From a virus: a DNA stretch of 64,000 bases. Below, piece by piece: positions 25,706 through 34,349 of this stretch (position 1 is the first letter of the stretch; every line of letters starts with the position of its first letter). The translations under genes and the position numbers were made by a program. The notes below the pieces were generated by a model that saw nothing but the letters and a program-made list of their open reading frames with translations, was not told where the DNA came from and did no database searches. The stretch spans positions 62,001 through 126,000 of IMG/VR virus record IMGVR_UViG_3300022602_000031, one strand, 5' to 3'.

Positions 25706-27730
25706 ATGTCAACACAATTTCAACTTAGACGAGGAACAGCGGCCCAAACAGCAGCCTTCACAGGTGCGCCGGGCGAAGTTACGGTCAATACGACCAGCAA
25801 CACGCTAACCCTACACGACTCCGTTACCCCGGGCGGTTGGCCTATATTAAGTGCCAATGCCGCACAAAACGTCTATAACAAAAGTATTTTTAGTGCCAAC
25901 TTAGTTGGTACACAAGCAATCAGCGGTAACATAATTCCAACAACAGGTAATTTATATACCTTAGGTAACGCCGCTTATCCATTTAAGAGTTTATATGTTT
26001 CTGGTAATACAATTTACCTTGGTAATGCTATATTATCTACTACCAGCAACAGTTTTACAATTATTAACCCAGCCGGCGGATCATTTAGTGTTACTGGTGA
26101 CAATGTTAGCGGCTCAACTGGTATTTTTGCTAACTTACAAATTACTAGTAATACCCCTTCAACCAGTGCCACAACTGGTGCTTTACAAATTGGCGGTGGA
26201 GCAGGAATTGCGGGAGATGTCTACACAGGCGGTAACGCAATTATTGGTGGCAATCTAACAGTACTAGGTACAACTACAACTGTTAATACCGAAATTATTA
26301 ATCAAAGCGAAGTAGTTACTGCTAACCTAACAGTCAACGGTCGCGGTGTAATTGCTGGCAACGTTTCTACTGCTAATTTAAGTGTGGCTGGTACTATTAC
26401 ATCAACTGGGTCAATGTATTCCGGTGGTGGATATTTTTACAGTAACGGTGCTTCAATATTAGCTGGATTCTTGACTAACACCTTCCAAGGTAATATGACC
26501 CTTGGTAACCTGACAGCAGGAAACATTACTTCTGGTGTTGGTATTGCTGGGCAAGGTGGAACAATTTATGTTAGCGCATCCAACGGTAACGATAGTGCTC
26601 TTAACGCAGGTACATTTAATAATCCATTCAAGACAATCAAGGCCGCGTTGGCAGTAGCACAGGCTGGACAAACAGTTCAAGTCGGTCCTGGTGTTTACAC
26701 AGAAAACAACCCAATTACAGTTCCAGCCTATACCAGCTTGTTAGGCAACGATTTGCGTACAGTATTCATTACTCCACAAAATCCTAACAGTGATTTAATT
26801 TGGGTTAACCCGGGTGTGTTCATCAACGGCTTCACTCTACGTGACTATAACGCTAGCGGTTTTGCTTATCCTAGCACAGGTAATATTGCGGCAACAGTAA
26901 GTCCGTATATTCAAAACATTACAAGTAAAACAACTGCCGCAACTTCTACCGCAGTAACCATTGACGGCAACTTGTGTAGCAGTGGTTTCAAGGCAATGAT
27001 TATTGGTTTCTTTACAATCATTAACCAAAACGGTTATGGTATTGTTCTAAAGAATTCAGCGTACAGTCAGCTAGTTAACATATACACAATTGGTTGCGAA
27101 CAAGGTATCGTAGCACAGTCGGGTAGCTTTGTAACACTCAACGGTTCAGACACCAGTATTGGTAACGTGGCTCTACGTGCCGATGGATACGGCCCACTAC
27201 TGACCTATGGTAATACTCTTGGGTATAGCGCACTAGGTTCGTTTAACGTAAACATGAATGGAAATATTGCTCCTAAAGTTAATCAGGTTATGATTATCAA
27301 CGGAGATACAAACTACTACAGTATTGACACAGTTTCCTTTGTTGGTAACACTGGAACTTATGCTAATACCTGGCAGGTGAAAGTGTTGGAAACTTATGGT
27401 AGTAACCTAGCACCGGTGACCAATATCGCATTCTATCAGCGTAGTGCAATTATTGCGTCAGCACACACATTTGAATATGTAGGCGCTGGTAATTTTATGT
27501 CTAACGCACTACCACAGTTTGGCGGTATTCCAGACCCAACTTATTCAGTTATACAAACTAATGGTGGACACGTTACTTACACAGCAACTGACCATAAAGG
27601 TAACTTTATGATTGGTCCAAATTTAACTATTAACCAGGTTACTGGTACTATCACAGGTGATAGCTTTAACAGAAGTATGTTTGCGTTGGTAACACCATAC
27701 ATACTAGCACTACAAACGGCGTTATCGTAA
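25706..27730 (+). CDS. Tail fibre with Mtd-like N-terminus and beta-helix domain
   Basis: A 674-residue protein. Residues 1-50 (TQFQLRRGTAAQTAAFTGAP ... TLTLHDSVTPGGW) match the N-terminal domain of Bordetella-phage major tropism determinant and similar fibres (RRGT...F.GA.GE..V.T....L..HDG). Fibre repeats follow to about residue 285. Then comes a right-handed beta-helix domain opened by GTIYVSASNGNDSALNAGTF and KTIKAALAVAQAGQTVQVGP, continuing in NITSKTTAAT / GIVLKNSAYSQLVNI type coils, as in pectate-lyase-like tailspikes. No catalytic Asp/Arg set is evident. Receptor binding or polysaccharide contact is plausible. Confidence 0.75.
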   Translation: MSTQFQLRRGTAAQTAAFTGAPGEVTVNTTSNTLTLHDSVTPGGWPILSANAAQNVYNKSIFSANLVGTQAISGNIIPTTGNLYTLGNAAYPFKSLYVSGNTIYLGNAILSTTSNSFTIINPAGGSFSVTGDNVSGSTGIFANLQITSNTPSTSATTGALQIGGGAGIAGDVYTGGNAIIGGNLTVLGTTTTVNTEIINQSEVVTANLTVNGRGVIAGNVSTANLSVAGTITSTGSMYSGGGYFYSNGASILAGFLTNTFQGNMTLGNLTAGNITSGVGIAGQGGTIYVSASNGNDSALNAGTFNNPFKTIKAALAVAQAGQTVQVGPGVYTENNPITVPAYTSLLGNDLRTVFITPQNPNSDLIWVNPGVFINGFTLRDYNASGFAYPSTGNIAATVSPYIQNITSKTTAATSTAVTIDGNLCSSGFKAMIIGFFTIINQNGYGIVLKNSAYSQLVNIYTIGCEQGIVAQSGSFVTLNGSDTSIGNVALRADGYGPLLTYGNTLGYSALGSFNVNMNGNIAPKVNQVMIINGDTNYYSIDTVSFVGNTGTYANTWQVKVLETYGSNLAPVTNIAFYQRSAIIASAHTFEYVGAGNFMSNALPQFGGIPDPTYSVIQTNGGHVTYTATDHKGNFMIGPNLTINQVTGTITGDSFNRSMFALVTPYILALQTALS

Positions 27731-27742
27731 AAGGAAAGAAAA

Positions 27743-28075
27743 ATGGCAGTCTTAAACGCATTCAAAACTATTGTAGCAAACGTAACTACTACGTCTAACG
27801 TAATTTACTCTGCTCCAACTGGATATACTACAGTTGTACTACTTGCTCAAGTAGCCAACAACAGTAACGCCAACGTCTACTACGTAACTGGACAACACGT
27901 GCGCGGTGGAGTCCCAACAACATTGGTAGCTAACATACCAGTACCAGTAAGTGACGCAGTTTCGTTGTTGACTGGTAAATTAATCTTAGCCACTTACGAT
28001 AGTATTCAGGTTGTTGGTAGTGATAACGTCTCCGGACAAATCTTATTAAGCATATTAGAAACAGCGAACCCATAA
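27743..28075 (+). CDS. Small beta-structured appendage protein
   Basis: A 110-residue protein, all beta, with SNVIYSAPTGYTTVVLLAQV and NVSGQILLSILETANP, and AAAGGAAAG 7 nt before the ATG. It is similar in size, fold pattern and neighbourhood to the 104-residue protein at 7449. Both sit immediately upstream of further fibre genes, suggesting a joint or capping subunit. No enzymatic signature. The paralogy is judged by pattern, not by computed alignment. Confidence 0.7.
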   Translation: MAVLNAFKTIVANVTTTSNVIYSAPTGYTTVVLLAQVANNSNANVYYVTGQHVRGGVPTTLVANIPVPVSDAVSLLTGKLILATYDSIQVVGSDNVSGQILLSILETANP

Positions 28076-28078
28076 TAT

Positions 28079-31000
28079 ATGAGCCAGTCTAAATTTAGTA
28101 GAGCAGTTTCGGGTCGCGTACCAGTAGTAAGCCCGACCCAAGTATCAAGTTCAAGATATCAGTTCTTGAGCTTGGACCAGGCAGAACCTAACTTAGGTTA
28201 TGGTTCTAATAATGCCATCTTATCTACAAATATATCAGGTAGTCGTGTTTGGACAACAGGGCCAACTTTAAGCAACGTATACTTAACCAGTAATGCTAAC
28301 ATAGGTGGTATTACTGTAAACTCAACAGGTATTTTTTGGCCTAACGGCGCACAGTACGGATCTGGTACAGTTTATTCTAACGCAAACGTACAACTATTAT
28401 TAAGTGCCTATACTGGTAACCTAATTACCACAGGTAACATCATTACTATCGGTAGCATCACAGCCGACGTTATAACAGCCAACACACAATATTTTACCGG
28501 CGGTAAAGTAGTAACTACCAATGGCGTGTATTGGGCCAATGGATCTCCATACTACGGCGATGCTAACGTATCGACTTATATACAAAACTTCTCAGGTAAC
28601 CTAGGCGGATATGTAGCAGGCAATCAGCCCTACATTACAGGATTACCGGGGGTAAATACCATCACTGTTCAAAATGGTGTTACCTTAGGTTCGCAAGGTA
28701 TTTACTGGGCAAACGGTAGTCCTTACGGTTCGGGTACAGCATATTCAAACGCTAACGTAAGTAGTTTATTAACAGTCTACGGTGGTGTAATTCGTGGTAA
28801 CATTCTTTATTCTAATAACGTAATTGCTGGTAATTTAACCAGCAATACAAACATTTTAGCGCAAGGCCAAATTACTACCACCAATGGTATATATTGGGCC
28901 AATGGTGTAAGCTATACTGCTGGATTAACATCGTATAGTAATGCCAACGTTGGCGGATATCTATCTCAGTACTCAGGAAATCTTGGCGGCACCATTAGTA
29001 CAGCAAGCCAACCATACATTACCAGTGTCGGTACATTAAACGGTTTAACTGTAACAAATGGTATATCAGTAACTGGCTCAAGCAGTTTTGGTGGCCCAAC
29101 TACATTAAACGGAACTACAACCGTTAACGGTAACTTGGTAGTTGCGGCACAAGGCGAATACACAAACGACTTATACGTTGGCGGTAACTTGTATGTTTCT
29201 GGACAAACAACTACAATCAACGCCAATGCGATTACAACCAATGATTTATATCTTACACTAGCCAATAATGCAGTTAGTAAAACTGCGGCCAACGGCGCTG
29301 GTATATATTTAAACAGCGTTGCTGGCGGCTCAAACTACGGCTACTTCCGTTATGACAATAACGCCATGGGCGGTAGCGGATCGTGGGATACCAATCTTGG
29401 TCTTCAACCATATTGGACAGGTAACTTAAACCTAGGCGGCCCAGCAAACTACTGGGGCAACGTTTACGCCACAGGTATTGTTACAGGTTCTATCAACACC
29501 TTTGCCAGCCAAGCGTATTTTAATACATTCTTTGCTACAAGTATCAATGCTGGTACTGTTAATGCTACACTCATTGGTAACATCGGAACTACACTTATTG
29601 GTAGTCTAGGTACAGCTAGCCAAACAACAATTACCAGCGTTGGTACATTAACTGGACTACAGGTAGCCGGTTGGGGTAACATTGGCCTAGGTATCTTTAC
29701 ATCAAACATCAGTGCTGGTACAATTGGTAACGTTGGAGCAGTATTTAACGGTAGTCAGATTAACGTTGGTAGTGCTTATATTCCTACCCTAAACACTACC
29801 TATGCTAACATTACAACAGCTAACTTAGGCGCATTAACTGGTGCGCTAAACGTACAAGGTGTTGCTTCATTCTACAGTAATATTTTAGCCGCAAGTGGTG
29901 TAGCAAGTACAAGTACAGGTACTGGTGCTATCACTGTTTCTGGCTCAGGTGGTGTTGGTGTTGGTGGTAACGTTACAGCTGGCGGACTAGTTGGTCCGCT
30001 ATACGGCACAGTAATGACAGCCAGTCAGCCAAACATTACTACAGTCGGTACACTTACAAACTTAATAGTTGCTGGTAACTTAACAGTACAAGGCGCAAGC
30101 ACAATAATTGGATCCACAGACTTAACTGTCAACGACTCAATTATCAACTTACATACTGCCGCTAACCTGGCACCGTTGACAACAAACGACGGTCGCGACA
30201 TTGGATTTAAATTACACTACTACGATAGTGTATTATCCACTGGTGATAATTTAGCCTTCTTGGGTCGTGCCAATGATTCAGGATTCTTGGAATTTTACAA
30301 CACTGGTTATGAAGGTGTTGCCAACGTATTCATTGGTAATACCTATGGCACAATTAAAACTGGTGAATTCTATGCGGCAAACTCTACAGCCGCAACAAGT
30401 TCAAGTACAGGTGCACTACGTGTAGCTGGTGGCGCAGGTATTGGTGGACAAGTTTATTCAGCCGGTATCAATAGTACAACTGGTAATTTGGTAACAGCAT
30501 ACTTAGGTACTGTTTACGCTGGTACTATTAATGGCGCCACAATTGGTAACACAGGCGCCGCGATTCAAGGTGCTACAGTTAACTCTACTGGTGCTGTTAC
30601 AGCCGGTAACATTATTACTACAAACGGTATTTTCTGGCCCAATGGTGTTAGCTATGGTCAAGGTACGTTTACATCATTTAGTACGGCCAACATTGACCAA
30701 TACTTACCGGGGTACCAAGGCAATGTCAGCTCTGGTAACCTAACAACAAATGGTCAGTTATTTGTACGTGGTAATGCTATTATTCAAGGCAACTTAATTG
30801 TAGCCAACGTTACATACCTAACACAAGAAATAGTTACCACATCAGAAAGCATAACTGGTGCGCTATCAGCAACTGGTAACATATCAACTACTTCTAATTT
30901 AAACGTATCTGGTACTACCTATGTTAATGGTATTTTACCAAATGCCAACGTATCATACAACCTTGGTAGTGCAAACTACTCTTTTGCTAACATTTATGTT

Positions 31001-31378
31001 GGTAATATTATTACACCAAGCGGAACACTAGGTGCTGGCGGTAATATTAATGCCGCAACAGTAACAGCTACTACTGGCGTATATGCTCCGGGCTTTTTCT
31101 GGAGTACCAACGGTGCTAGTATTTTAAGCAGTATTGTGGTTAGTGGCGGGGGTGGAGGCGGTAGTGGCACAGCAATAGCTGGTGCGTATTTCTCAGGATA
31201 TACCAACTTCTCGGGTAGCCCAATTAACGATTTTGGCGCTAGCGAGAGTTATGTAAACTCTGGCGGTAGCCCTTACAGTGACCCATTTGGGCAAACTCTA
31301 AGCACATATACAGTAGATTTCAATGAATTAGAAACTACCTTACAGACTTTAGATTTAGGTAGCAACTCATTTGTTTAA
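28079..31378 (+). CDS. Very large modular tail fibre protein
   Basis: A 1099-residue fibre starting 3 nt after the previous stop. The N-terminal 60 residues are basic and distinct (QSKFSRAVSGRVPVVSPTQV). FWPNGAQYG...YSNANV repeats follow. Residues about 365-470 hold the module NDLYLTLANNAVSKTAANGA ... YFRYDN...WDTNLGLQPYW. Residues about 680-800 repeat the DSIINLHTAANLAPLTTNDG ... FLGRANDSGFLEF ... YGTIKTGEFYA block of the 16257 protein. A unit-3 copy sits near 30781, and a glycine hinge (GGGGGGSG) precedes a short acidic end (YTVDFNELETTLQTLDLGS). Probably a trimeric long fibre related by recombination to the two other giants. Confidence 0.78.
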   Translation: MSQSKFSRAVSGRVPVVSPTQVSSSRYQFLSLDQAEPNLGYGSNNAILSTNISGSRVWTTGPTLSNVYLTSNANIGGITVNSTGIFWPNGAQYGSGTVYSNANVQLLLSAYTGNLITTGNIITIGSITADVITANTQYFTGGKVVTTNGVYWANGSPYYGDANVSTYIQNFSGNLGGYVAGNQPYITGLPGVNTITVQNGVTLGSQGIYWANGSPYGSGTAYSNANVSSLLTVYGGVIRGNILYSNNVIAGNLTSNTNILAQGQITTTNGIYWANGVSYTAGLTSYSNANVGGYLSQYSGNLGGTISTASQPYITSVGTLNGLTVTNGISVTGSSSFGGPTTLNGTTTVNGNLVVAAQGEYTNDLYVGGNLYVSGQTTTINANAITTNDLYLTLANNAVSKTAANGAGIYLNSVAGGSNYGYFRYDNNAMGGSGSWDTNLGLQPYWTGNLNLGGPANYWGNVYATGIVTGSINTFASQAYFNTFFATSINAGTVNATLIGNIGTTLIGSLGTASQTTITSVGTLTGLQVAGWGNIGLGIFTSNISAGTIGNVGAVFNGSQINVGSAYIPTLNTTYANITTANLGALTGALNVQGVASFYSNILAASGVASTSTGTGAITVSGSGGVGVGGNVTAGGLVGPLYGTVMTASQPNITTVGTLTNLIVAGNLTVQGASTIIGSTDLTVNDSIINLHTAANLAPLTTNDGRDIGFKLHYYDSVLSTGDNLAFLGRANDSGFLEFYNTGYEGVANVFIGNTYGTIKTGEFYAANSTAATSSSTGALRVAGGAGIGGQVYSAGINSTTGNLVTAYLGTVYAGTINGATIGNTGAAIQGATVNSTGAVTAGNIITTNGIFWPNGVSYGQGTFTSFSTANIDQYLPGYQGNVSSGNLTTNGQLFVRGNAIIQGNLIVANVTYLTQEIVTTSESITGALSATGNISTTSNLNVSGTTYVNGILPNANVSYNLGSANYSFANIYVGNIITPSGTLGAGGNINAATVTATTGVYAPGFFWSTNGASILSSIVVSGGGGGGSGTAIAGAYFSGYTNFSGSPINDFGASESYVNSGGSPYSDPFGQTLSTYTVDFNELETTLQTLDLGSNSFV
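30117..30450 (+). repeat. Shared fibre module, copy in the 1099-residue fibre
   Basis: Encodes DSIINLHTAANLAPLTTNDG through YGTIKTGEFYAANSTAATSS, homologous to 17644-17960, with a small insertion (SVLSTGDN) in a loop. Confidence 0.8.
30781..30870 (+). repeat. Fibre unit 3, copy in the 1099-residue fibre
   Basis: Encodes IQGNLIVANVTYLTQEIVTT and onward. Closest to the third copy of the giant fibre (24511). Confidence 0.65.
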
Positions 31379-31380
31379 CG

Positions 31381-31388
31381 GATAAATA
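31381..31388 (+). promoter_or_regulatory. T4-type late promoter GATAAATA
   Basis: GATAAATA directly follows the stop codon of the preceding fibre and lies 23 nt before the ATG at 31412, with GAGGA between. Confidence 0.7.
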
Positions 31389-31411
31389 AGATATAGAGGA
31401 CGATATAAAAA

Positions 31412-32305
31412 ATGCCAACACAAGTACAGTTTAGACGAGGAACTAATGCCCAAAACCAAGCGTTTACGGGAGCCGTCGGTGAAATCACCGTTGATACCAC
31501 ACTTGGCACTCTACACGTACATGATGGTGTTACAGCCGGTGGTAATACTCTAGTAAGAGCAAACGGTGTTATTTACGGTTCCACAATTTATCAAAATAAC
31601 GTTCGCGTATTTAAGAATTCAACAGCATCTTCTGCTCCAAGCAGTCCAGTAGCAGGTGATGAGTGGTATGACAGCAGTTCAGATATACTATACAAATATG
31701 TATATGACGGTACTAACTATCAATGGGTTGATACCAGTCAAACTGTAAACTATCAAACTTTAGCTGTTACAGGTAATGCTACAGTTGGTGGCTACCTAAC
31801 AGCACAAAACTTTATCCTAACCGGTAACCTAACACCACAGTCTAATATTAGTTCTAATATTGGTAGTACAAGTACCTGGTATAGCAACGTATATGCTGTA
31901 AGATTTAACGGCATCAGCGTACAGGCACAATATGCCGACCTAGCAGAAAACTATATAGCAGATGAAGCGTATGCTCCTGGTACTGTAGTTGTGTTTGGCG
32001 GTGAAAAAGAAATTACAACAAGTGCTATCAGCCACGATGTACGTGCCGCTGGTGTTATCAGTACTGATCCAGCTTACTTAATGAACGACGGAGTTGACGG
32101 ATTACCAGTTGCTTTAACTGGTCGTGTTCCTTGTTTAGTAAAAGGCCCAGTAGACAAAGGCGATCGACTGGTAAACGTGGCTCCGGGCGTAGCCGGACGT
32201 TTAGAAAAAGAAAAATATGAGCCAGGTTGTATCATTGGCAAGAGCTTGAATGCTATTGAAGATGATAGCGTTAAATTAATTGAAATAGCAGTAGGAAGAT
32301 ACTAA
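31412..32305 (+). CDS. Fibre protein: Mtd-like N-terminus plus YADLAE C-terminal domain
   Basis: A 297-residue protein. Residues 1-50 (TQVQFRRGTNAQNQAFTGAV ... LHVHDGVTAGG) are Mtd-N-like, as in the protein at 25706. Residues 70-110 hold a SAPSSPVAGDEWYDSSSDIL segment common in phage fibres. From about residue 170 comes AQYADLAENYIADEAYAPGT, then VFGG, VRAAGVISTDPAYLMN, LTGRVPCLVKGPVDKGDRLV and GCIIGKSL. This last domain resembles peptidase-G2 / intramolecular-chaperone-like ends of phage fibres. Cleavage is not demonstrated. It recurs in the next two proteins. Confidence 0.72.
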   Translation: MPTQVQFRRGTNAQNQAFTGAVGEITVDTTLGTLHVHDGVTAGGNTLVRANGVIYGSTIYQNNVRVFKNSTASSAPSSPVAGDEWYDSSSDILYKYVYDGTNYQWVDTSQTVNYQTLAVTGNATVGGYLTAQNFILTGNLTPQSNISSNIGSTSTWYSNVYAVRFNGISVQAQYADLAENYIADEAYAPGTVVVFGGEKEITTSAISHDVRAAGVISTDPAYLMNDGVDGLPVALTGRVPCLVKGPVDKGDRLVNVAPGVAGRLEKEKYEPGCIIGKSLNAIEDDSVKLIEIAVGRY

Positions 32306-32306
32306 T

Positions 32307-33008
32307 ATGGCATTTCCATCATCACCATCATCAAACCAACAGGCTACCGTTAACGGTGTAGTATACACCTATAACAGTAGTAAAACAGCCTGGCAACGTA
32401 CAACAAGTAGTAGCACAAACTTAACTGTGGCTTCTATTGCGGTAACCAGTGCTATCACAAGTCCAAACTTATACATTAGTGGACCAACTACTATTACTGG
32501 TACAGTTACATTGACCAGTACACAACCACTATTGCCAGCATCCAATGCCGCAGTTGACATTGGTAGTAGTACACAATGGTTCCGTACATTTTACGGTAAG
32601 TCAACACAGGCACAATACGCTGACTTGGCAGAGAACTATTTAGGTGACCGCGACGACTATATGCCAGGTACTGTTATGATATTTGGTGGCTCAGCAGAAG
32701 TTACTGCTGTACAAAAAGAATACGATACTCGTGTAGCAGGAGTTGTTTCTGACAATCCAGCTTACTTGATGAATGTGGCAGATGTAGGCAATCGCTTTAT
32801 GGTTCCTATTGCCTTAACTGGACGAGTTCCGACTAAAGTCCAAGGCCCAGTTGAAATTGGTGATGTTCTAGTTACTAGTAGCCAATACGGTATCGCACAA
32901 AAAATTGATAATGCTAAATTTGTTCCTGGATGTATTTTAGGTAAAGCACTAGGAAAAATTGAAGATAATTCTGTGGGAACTATCGAAGTCGTTATTGGTC
33001 GTTTCTAA
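32307..33008 (+). CDS. Fibre protein with YADLAE C-terminal domain
   Basis: A 233-residue protein that begins 1 nt after the previous stop. The short N-terminal part FPSSPSSNQQATVNGVVYTY is a typical fibre-attachment phrase (N-x-x-x-V-x-G-x-x-Y-x-Y, often followed by W as in TAWQRT). From about residue 104 the domain TQAQYADLAENYLGDRDDYM ... VAGVVSDNPAYLMN ... LTGRVPTKVQGPVEIGDVLV ... GCILGKALGKIEDNSVGTIE closely repeats the C-terminal half of the preceding protein. It is likely a paralogue by gene duplication with loss of the Mtd-like end. Function in fibre folding or tip formation is inferred. Confidence 0.72.
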   Translation: MAFPSSPSSNQQATVNGVVYTYNSSKTAWQRTTSSSTNLTVASIAVTSAITSPNLYISGPTTITGTVTLTSTQPLLPASNAAVDIGSSTQWFRTFYGKSTQAQYADLAENYLGDRDDYMPGTVMIFGGSAEVTAVQKEYDTRVAGVVSDNPAYLMNVADVGNRFMVPIALTGRVPTKVQGPVEIGDVLVTSSQYGIAQKIDNAKFVPGCILGKALGKIEDNSVGTIEVVIGRF

Positions 33009-33021
33009 ATGAGGGCTAACC

Positions 33022-34341
33022 GTGGCAACTAATATTATCGGTAGCGGAGCAGAAACAGCCCAATTATATCTAAGCGAGGCAGCCTACCCAGTAGGTACCC
33101 TAGTCAAACCTAGCGGCAATAATCCATACGAAGTTACATTGTGTGTAACACCTTATTGTACTCAACCAATTGGCGTTGTTAGTACTAACCCTGGTATATT
33201 ATCAAACGCTGATGCTGATTTAACAGTCAGACAAGGCGGCGCATATATTCCAGTTACTACGCACGGTAGAACCATTGCTTTAGTACAAGGGCCAGCGTTT
33301 GCTGGTGATAAGTTAGTAGCAGGTAACATTCCTGGCACACTAATGAGCTTGGAACAAAATCCTCCAACTACAGTTAGTGGTATGGGTATTGCCCCAACAG
33401 TATTGGCAATCTGTTTAGATACAAACCAAACCAAAAGTCCACAACCATTGAAAGTTGTAGTAAAAGGTGGCACCCCTAACCCCACCGGCAATCTAATTGT
33501 TAATAATATTACTAATATTGGAACCAGTACTGTAGGTAGTTTAGTAACTACTAATGGTGTTAACTGGGCCAATGGTATTCCGTACTCGCCTGGTACCATT
33601 ACCACTACACAATTTTTTAACGGTAGTACAACACAACTTTCATCAATGTTTACCAACATTGGCGAAGTAGCTACTGTGTCTAATGCGTCGGTAAGTGGCA
33701 CAATTCCTTTTTATGTAACTAGTCAAAGCGTACTATATTATCAAGGTACTGCTACCTCTAACTTTACAATTAATGTATTAGGGTCAAATGTAAACGTATA
33801 TTCATCAACTCCAACAGTCCAGGCACAGGGTACTGTTAATGCCTATACAATGACTATTAATGAAGTTGGTACTGGATCATTTACTTCAGGTATGAAAGTT
33901 GGATCTGCAGGTTATACTATCAATGGTGCTACTTATCCTCCACTATTTGCTAACACAGTAATACAAACAGGTTCAGGCACAACTGGTACATACACACTAA
34001 ACAACTGGGGCTACTTACCAGCACAGTCTGCTATATACGGATACGCTGTAACAAGTACAACTGGTACCAGCCTGAGTACACTATTACAGCCCGGTCAGAG
34101 TTTAAGTATTACCTTCTTAAACACAAACGGTGGTACTCCTTATTATCTAACCGGCTTTCAAATCGATGGTATAGCACAATCAGTTCGTTGGCAAAACGGT
34201 GCTTCTCCAAGTTATGGATCTGCTAATAGTATTGATGTTTATTCGTTTACTATTATACGTACCTACGCTACACAAATTGTAACCCCACCAACTTGTATTC
34301 CTGTATATACTGTACTTGGTAGCATAACCAAGTTCGCATAG
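33022..34341 (+). CDS. Fibre protein with diverged YADLAE-type domain, GTG start
   Basis: A 439-residue protein. GTG 33022-33024, with GAGGGC about 9 nt upstream, gives the start MATNIIGSGAETAQLYLSEA. Residues 12-115 (AQLYLSEAAYPVGTLVKPSG, IGVVSTNPGIL, THGRTIALVQGPAFAGDKLV) are a diverged copy of the C-terminal domain of the two preceding proteins, here at the N-terminus. The middle has fibre repeats (TTNGVNWANGIPYSPG). The end (FQIDGIAQSVRWQNGASPSY) matches the end of the 10209 fibre (IQINGVNQTVRWAGG). The mosaic build argues for module shuffling among fibre genes. Confidence 0.7.
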   Translation: MATNIIGSGAETAQLYLSEAAYPVGTLVKPSGNNPYEVTLCVTPYCTQPIGVVSTNPGILSNADADLTVRQGGAYIPVTTHGRTIALVQGPAFAGDKLVAGNIPGTLMSLEQNPPTTVSGMGIAPTVLAICLDTNQTKSPQPLKVVVKGGTPNPTGNLIVNNITNIGTSTVGSLVTTNGVNWANGIPYSPGTITTTQFFNGSTTQLSSMFTNIGEVATVSNASVSGTIPFYVTSQSVLYYQGTATSNFTINVLGSNVNVYSSTPTVQAQGTVNAYTMTINEVGTGSFTSGMKVGSAGYTINGATYPPLFANTVIQTGSGTTGTYTLNNWGYLPAQSAIYGYAVTSTTGTSLSTLLQPGQSLSITFLNTNGGTPYYLTGFQIDGIAQSVRWQNGASPSYGSANSIDVYSFTIIRTYATQIVTPPTCIPVYTVLGSITKFA

Positions 34342-34349
34342 GATCCGCT

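Noticed and set aside
25706-32305. Diversity-generating retroelement suggested by Mtd-like domains
   Set aside because: No reverse transcriptase, accessory gene or template/variable repeat pair was seen in the window.
33162-33701. Antisense open frame of 179 codons opposite the fibre gene at 33022
   Set aside because: Composition is that of a reverse-complemented repeat and it has no ribosome-binding site or promoter.
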